Source: MPNO01 sp965205995 (GTDB lineage: Bacteria; Pseudomonadota; Alphaproteobacteria; MPNO01). From it: a stretch of 64,000 nucleotides of DNA. The translations under genes and the position numbers were made by a program. The notes under the pieces were generated by a model. That model saw nothing but the letters and a program-made list of their open reading frames with translations, was not told where the DNA came from and did not search any database. Location: positions 3,410,001-3,474,000 of the forward strand of contig OZ242200.1 in the NCBI GenBank assembly GCA_965205995.1. Reading direction: 5' to 3'. Of this stretch, positions 60,044 to 64,000 are shown piece after piece; position 1 is the first letter of the stretch, and every line of letters starts with the position of its first letter.

Positions 60044-60799
60044 TCACGGCCTCACCCAGCCGCCGTCGACATAGAGCGTCTGGCCGGTGATGAACGCGGC
60101 ATCGTCGCTCGCCAGGAACGACAGCGTGCCGGCCAGGTCTTCCGGCATCTGGGTCCGCTTGATCGCCTGCATCGACGAGACGGCGGCGAAGCGCTCGTCC
60201 GAGCGCGGGTTGGTCACCTCGGTCCCATGCGTGCGCACCAGGCTGGGCGCGATCGCGTTGACGGTGATGCCCCTGTCGGCCAAATCGCTGGCGAGCGCCC
60301 GAGTGAAGCCGATCACGCCCCCCTTGCTCGCGATATAGTGGCTGTAGCCGGTCACCGGCGTGCCGAAGGTGTTGGACGCCATGTTGACGATCCGGCCCCA
60401 GCCGCGCTCGGCCATGCCCGGCGTGAGGGCCTTGGCCGTCAGGAACATGGAATCGAGGTTGATCGCCATCACCCGCCGCCACTTGGCGAAGGTGACCTCC
60501 TCGAAGGGCTCGTTGGGGTAGATCCCGACATTGTTGACCAGGATGTCGCAGCGCCCGAAGCGTTCGCCGATCTCGCCGGAAATACGCGCGACATCGTCCT
60601 CGGAGGTGACGTCGCCGGAGAACGCCTCGGCCTCCGCCCCGCCGCCGCGCAGCATCTCCAGCGTGTCCGCCGCCGGTTCGAGATCGACGATCGCGACCGC
60701 CGCGCCGTCCGCGGCGAGACGCCGCGCGAAGGCCCGGCCGATCCCGGTGGCGCCGCCGGTCACCGCCGCGACCCGGCCCTGGTGACGATTCGACATCAT
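60044..60799 (-). CDS. SDR family oxidoreductase
   Basis: 251 residues. GGATGIGRAFARRL is the NAD(P) motif, NNVGIYP the NNAG block, and the catalytic Ser and YxxxK are in NMASNTFGTPVTGYSHYIASK. FLASDDAAFITGQTLYVDGG closes the family pattern. It interconverts an alcohol and ketone. GGGAG precedes the ATG at 60799. First gene of the unit with the large-subunit hydroxylase (28-nt gap) and VanA-like oxygenase. Confidence 0.9.
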   Translation of the reverse strand: MMSNRHQGRVAAVTGGATGIGRAFARRLAADGAAVAIVDLEPAADTLEMLRGGGAEAEAFSGDVTSEDDVARISGEIGERFGRCDILVNNVGIYPNEPFEEVTFAKWRRVMAINLDSMFLTAKALTPGMAERGWGRIVNMASNTFGTPVTGYSHYIASKGGVIGFTRALASDLADRGITVNAIAPSLVRTHGTEVTNPRSDERFAAVSSMQAIKRTQMPEDLAGTLSFLASDDAAFITGQTLYVDGGWVRP

Positions 60800-60867
60800 G
60801 AAACTCCCTTTGGCATGGCTCCCGAACTATCATCGCGATCGGGCGGAATATTGGTAGGGGGTGGGGG

Positions 60868-63201
60868 TTGAGCACGCGCGATGACACCGACGACCGCAGG
60901 CCGCTGGTTCTCGGCCGCGGGCGCTTCTTCGACGATTTCGACCCGCCCGGATGCCTGCATGTCTATTTCCTGAGGAGTCCGTTCGCGCGGGCACGGATTA
61001 CCGGCATCGACTGCCGCACGGCGCGCGCCGCGGACGGCGTGGTCGAAATCTTCCTCGGCAGCGACCTCGCCGGCGCGACCGCGCCGATCGCCGCCCGCAT
61101 GGACGAGGCCGACTGGTACCGCTACCGCCCCACCGCCTGGCCGCTGATCGCCGACACCGAGATCCGCTTCGCCGGCGAGATCGTCGCCGCTATCGTCGCG
61201 CGCGATCCCTACGCGGCGGAAGACGCCGCCGCGCTGATCGATGTCGCCTACGAGCCCGAAGACCCGGTTGCCGATGTCGCCGCGGCGCTCGCGGACGGCG
61301 CCCCTTTGGTCCACGAGACGGTCGCCGGCAACACGCTGTTCGAAAGCCGCTTCGTCAGCGATCCCGACGCCGATCCCTTCGCCACGGCGCCGGTCGTGGT
61401 GTCGGGCCGGTTCCGCCATCCCCGGGTCGCGCCGTCGCCGATCGAATGCTGCGGCTGTGTCGCGGTTCATGACCGCCGCGACGACGTGACCGAGATCCGC
61501 TCGCCCACCCAGGTGCCGCATATGCTGAGGGACGGCATCGCCCAGTTCCTGCGCCTGCCGGAGTCCAGGATCAGGGTCCGGGTGACCGATATCGGCGGCG
61601 GGTTCGGGGTGAAGATGCTGCTCTACCCCGAGGAGGCGATCACCGCCTTCGCGGCGCGCAGGCTCGGCGGCGCGGTCAAATGGACCCAGGATCGGCTGCA
61701 GCATCTGGAGCGCGGCTATCACGCCCGCGATGCGGTGATCGAGGCCTCGCTCGCGGCCGACGGGGACGGCCGGATTCTCGGCCTGAAGGCGGAGCTCCGG
61801 TGCGATTCCGGCGCCTACTGCCCCTACCCGCTGGGCCCGTCGCTCGAACCGCACACGGCGCTGGTCGGCCTGCCGGGGCCCTACGCGATTCCCTTTGTCG
61901 AGTACAGCTCCCGCGCGGTCGCGACCAACAAATGCCCGACCGGGCCCTATCGCGGCGTCGGGTTCGCCCTCACCCCGCTGGTGACGGAGAGCCTGGTCGA
62001 CGCGCTTGCCCGCAGGATCGGCGCCGACCGCATCGCCGTGAGACGCCGCAATCTGGTGCCGAGGGGCGCCTTTCCGTTCAGGACCGCGACCGGCGGGATC
62101 ATCGACAGCGGCGACTATGAGGGGCTGCTCGCGAAGCTGCTGCAAACCGCGAACATCGACGGCAAGCCGGACGCGGACGGGCGCAGGACAGGAATTGGCG
62201 TGTCCTGCTTCATCGAGCCGACCGGCATGGGATGCACGGTATTCCGGGGACGCGGGATGACCGACATTCCGGGTTACGATTCGGCGGTCCTGCGGGTCGC
62301 CCGGTCGGGCGCCGTCGAAGCCTATGTCACCACCCCGTCGATGGGCCAGCAGCCCTTCAAGGCGATGCGTGCAATCGTGGCCGGGATGTTCGGTATCGAC
62401 CCCTCGCGCGTCCATGTCGCCTGCGCCGACACCGAGACGATGCCGCACGGCTCGGGCGCGTTCGCAAGCCGCGGCCTGGTTTCGGGCGGCGGCGCGCTGC
62501 AACGCGCGGCGCGTCAGGCGATCGACCAGATGAAGCGGTTCGCCGCGATCAAGCTCGAACTCGACGCCGCGGATATCGTCTTCGCCGACGGACGCTTCGC
62601 CGATGGGAAGAATTCGAACCGGTTCGCGACCTTCGAGGAAATCGCCGATTTCGCCCATTCGCCCAGCCCCAACCTGCCCGACGGGCTGTCGCACGGGTTG
62701 CAGGCCACGGCGACCTACGACACGCCGGGCGCGGCGACCTCGGCGGCGATGCATATCGCAATCGTCGCCGTCGACACCGAGACCGGGGAGGTCGAAATCC
62801 TCAACTACGTCGTCGCCGAGGATTGCGGCCGCATCGCCGATATGGCGGTGGTGGAAGGGCAGACCTGGGGCGGCGTCCTGCAGGGGATCGGCGCGGCGCT
62901 TCTGGAGGAAATCCGCTACGACGCGGCGGGACAGCTGCAATCGGCCAATTTCGCCGACTACATGATCCCGGGTGCGTTCGAGGCGCCGCGGATCGATATC
63001 GTCCACCAGGAAACGCCGTCGCCGATCACCGAGGGCGGCTACAAGGGGGTGGGCGAAAGCGGCACCATCGGCGCGCCGGCGGCGATCGCGGGCGCGGTGA
63101 TGGACGCGCTCGGCCTCGGATGCGCCGACATAAGGCTGCCGCTCACCCCGGACCGGATCCTCGGCCTGATGGCGGCGGCGGGGACCGACTCAGGCGCCTG
63201 A
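60868..63201 (+). CDS. molybdenum hydroxylase (xanthine oxidase family), large subunit
   Basis: 777 residues from TTG 60868, preceded by GGGGGTGGGGG. Cofactor contacts are DIGGGFGVKMLLYPEEA, and the active-site Glu is in YKGVGESGTIGAPAAIAG. The active-site loop TGPYRGVGFALTP lacks the CODH Cys. LGRGRFFDDFDPPG begins the N-terminal domain. It lies divergent to the SDR gene; no ferredoxin or FAD subunit follows. Its last 12 bases overlap the convergent CoxG-like gene. Confidence 0.9.
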   Translation: MSTRDDTDDRRPLVLGRGRFFDDFDPPGCLHVYFLRSPFARARITGIDCRTARAADGVVEIFLGSDLAGATAPIAARMDEADWYRYRPTAWPLIADTEIRFAGEIVAAIVARDPYAAEDAAALIDVAYEPEDPVADVAAALADGAPLVHETVAGNTLFESRFVSDPDADPFATAPVVVSGRFRHPRVAPSPIECCGCVAVHDRRDDVTEIRSPTQVPHMLRDGIAQFLRLPESRIRVRVTDIGGGFGVKMLLYPEEAITAFAARRLGGAVKWTQDRLQHLERGYHARDAVIEASLAADGDGRILGLKAELRCDSGAYCPYPLGPSLEPHTALVGLPGPYAIPFVEYSSRAVATNKCPTGPYRGVGFALTPLVTESLVDALARRIGADRIAVRRRNLVPRGAFPFRTATGGIIDSGDYEGLLAKLLQTANIDGKPDADGRRTGIGVSCFIEPTGMGCTVFRGRGMTDIPGYDSAVLRVARSGAVEAYVTTPSMGQQPFKAMRAIVAGMFGIDPSRVHVACADTETMPHGSGAFASRGLVSGGGALQRAARQAIDQMKRFAAIKLELDAADIVFADGRFADGKNSNRFATFEEIADFAHSPSPNLPDGLSHGLQATATYDTPGAATSAAMHIAIVAVDTETGEVEILNYVVAEDCGRIADMAVVEGQTWGGVLQGIGAALLEEIRYDAAGQLQSANFADYMIPGAFEAPRIDIVHQETPSPITEGGYKGVGESGTIGAPAAIAGAVMDALGLGCADIRLPLTPDRILGLMAAAGTDSGA

Positions 63202-63822
63202 ACGCGCGCCGAACAGGCCCTTGAGCCAGCGCACGAAGGCGTTCCACATCACGCTGGCGCCGAGGGAGACGCCCGAGATCGGCTTGGCCGCGGATGCCGG
63301 GGGCGGCGCGGGCTGGGCGTCGCCGGCGTCCGCGGCAGCTTCTTCGACCTCGCCGGACGGGCCGCGCTCGGCCACGATCTGCTCATGCAGCGCGTCGGCG
63401 AACCGGTCGATAAGCTGCGTCGCGACATCCTTGATCATGCCGACGCCGCGGCCGTACTGGGCGACCGAGCCGGAGAGCTGCAAATTGGTATGGATGCGGA
63501 CCTCGGTCGTCCCGTCCTCGGCCGGGATCAGCCGGAAATCGACATTGGCGTTGGCGCCGCCGCGGCCCTTGGCGTCGCGCCCCTGGGCCTTGACCCGGGC
63601 GGAATGGCCGACATCGTCCCGGTCCTCGAACCTGGCGTCGCCGGCGAAGGTCAGCGCCACCGGCCCGAGCCGGACCGACACCTTGCCCTTGAAGCTGTTC
63701 TCGTCGATCAACTCGGTGAGCTCGGCCCCCGGCATGCAGGGCGCGATGCGCTCGACATCGGTCAGGATGGCCCAGGCCTCGTCGACCGGAACCGGAACGG
63801 TGAATGAATTCTCGAACTCCAA
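63190..63822 (-). CDS. coxG: CoxG-like SRPBCC domain protein
   Basis: 210 residues. The START-like domain (FENSFTVPVPVDEAWAILTD to VATQLIDRFADALHEQI) belongs to carbon-monoxide-dehydrogenase subunit G proteins, which tether molybdenum hydroxylases to the membrane. An Ala/Pro-rich linker (PAPPPASAAKP) precedes a short hydrophobic tail (SVMWNAFVRWLKGLFG), a plausible membrane anchor. Start TTG 63822 with GGGGAGG 5 nt upstream fits the domain's N-terminus. 23 nt downstream of a large-subunit gene. Confidence 0.8.
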   Translation of the reverse strand: MEFENSFTVPVPVDEAWAILTDVERIAPCMPGAELTELIDENSFKGKVSVRLGPVALTFAGDARFEDRDDVGHSARVKAQGRDAKGRGGANANVDFRLIPAEDGTTEVRIHTNLQLSGSVAQYGRGVGMIKDVATQLIDRFADALHEQIVAERGPSGEVEEAAADAGDAQPAPPPASAAKPISGVSLGASVMWNAFVRWLKGLFGARSGA

Positions 63823-63845
63823 CTCTGCCTCCCCTGGGCCCGGAT

Positions 63846-64000
63846 TTAGCGTCCGGCCCGGTTGATCGCGCGCCACACGGTTTCGGGGCTGGCGGGCATG
63901 TCGATCGCGGTGACGCCGAGCGGGCTCAACGCATCGACGACCGCATTCATCAGCGCGGGCATCGCGCCGACGCACCCCGCCTCGCCGGCCCCCTTGATGC
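63846..64000 (-). CDS. molybdenum hydroxylase large subunit, C-terminal end (cut by window edge)
   Basis: The last 51 codons are in the window, ending TAA at 63846. KGAGEAGCVGAMPALMNAVV contains the conserved active-site Glu of the family. The body of the gene lies beyond the right edge. It is co-oriented with the CoxG-like gene and probably in one operon. Confidence 0.8.
   Translation of the reverse strand, partial: IKGAGEAGCVGAMPALMNAVVDALSPLGVTAIDMPASPETVWRAINRAGR

Noticed and set aside
57670..63201. Aerobic CO dehydrogenase (coxL) identity
   Set aside because: The active-site loops read PVRGAGRPQ and PYRGVGFA rather than the VAYRCSFR-type loop, so the catalytic Cys is missing. CoxG alone does not prove CO oxidation.

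Overview
The window is GC-rich, densely coded DNA typical of a free-living alphaproteobacterium (Rhodospirillales/Rhizobiales-like). The evidence is the tkt-gap-pgk order, frequent ATGA/TGATG gene overlaps, GTG and TTG starts, abundant CoA-dependent and Rieske-type catabolic genes, and an intergenic repeat of a kind I associate with alphaproteobacteria. I see no rRNA, tRNA, CRISPR array, intact transposase or prophage. Both ends cut through genes: a PcaF-like thiolase on the left and a molybdenum hydroxylase large subunit on the right.

Layout. 0-2.6 kb: thiolase, a dihydroxyphthalate-decarboxylase-like protein and a crotonase. 2.6-4.1 kb: a divergent PagL-like lipid A deacylase and PAP2 phosphatase, with a perfect 28-bp palindrome between them. 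4.1-7.7 kb: arylformamidase-like hydrolase, PhyH dioxygenase and a two-subunit NagG/AndAc-like Rieske oxygenase. 7.9-10.8 kb (minus): mandelate-racemase-like enzyme, split ThDP decarboxylase and class II aldolase, facing an OxyR-like regulator. 12.2-16.1 kb: VOC protein, GFA protein, arylsulfotransferase-like propeller and a full-length ThDP enzyme. 16.2-19.2 kb: STAS protein, MFS exporter and an exported-protein gene broken by a 20-bp tandem duplication. 19.4-26.7 kb: polysaccharide deacetylase, then a CoA catabolic operon (VOC, crotonase, acyl-CoA dehydrogenase, CoA ligase, hydrolase, amidohydrolase). 26.7-28.8 kb: a second split ThDP pair, a hydrolase remnant and about 0.8 kb of less GC-rich DNA with no convincing gene. 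28.8-32.2 kb: MOSC protein, azoreductase, flavin/2Fe-2S reductase and the intact hydrolase paralogue. 32.3-38.5 kb: Rieske oxygenase, two dehydrogenases, PaaK-like ligase, DOPA-dioxygenase-like protein and an MFS transporter. 38.5-45.3 kb: a translationally coupled operon of ThDP enzyme, atypical AMP-ligase-like protein, lipoate-ligase-like protein, DUF123 protein, crotonase and 3-hydroxyacyl-CoA dehydrogenase. 45.4-49.7 kb: tkt-gap-pgk. 49.9-55.4 kb: two fumarate-reductase-type flavoproteins (one with a 2Fe-2S partner), a crotonase and a ferritin-like diiron protein. 55.4-64 kb: a NERD nuclease-like zinc-ribbon protein, a VanA-like Rieske oxygenase, an SDR, three molybdenum hydroxylase large subunits and a CoxG-like protein.

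Taken together this looks like a catabolic region for aromatic, alicyclic or other xenobiotic carbon: ring hydroxylation, CoA activation, beta-oxidation-like steps, C-C cleavage by ThDP enzymes and crotonases, and thiolysis. It is set around a conserved central-carbon operon. Substrates are not deducible from sequence alone. The strongest unexplained items are the coupled 38.5-45.3 kb operon, the OxyR-like/aldolase/split-ThDP unit, the diiron/flavoprotein divergon, the 28-bp palindrome and the tandem-duplication frameshift.
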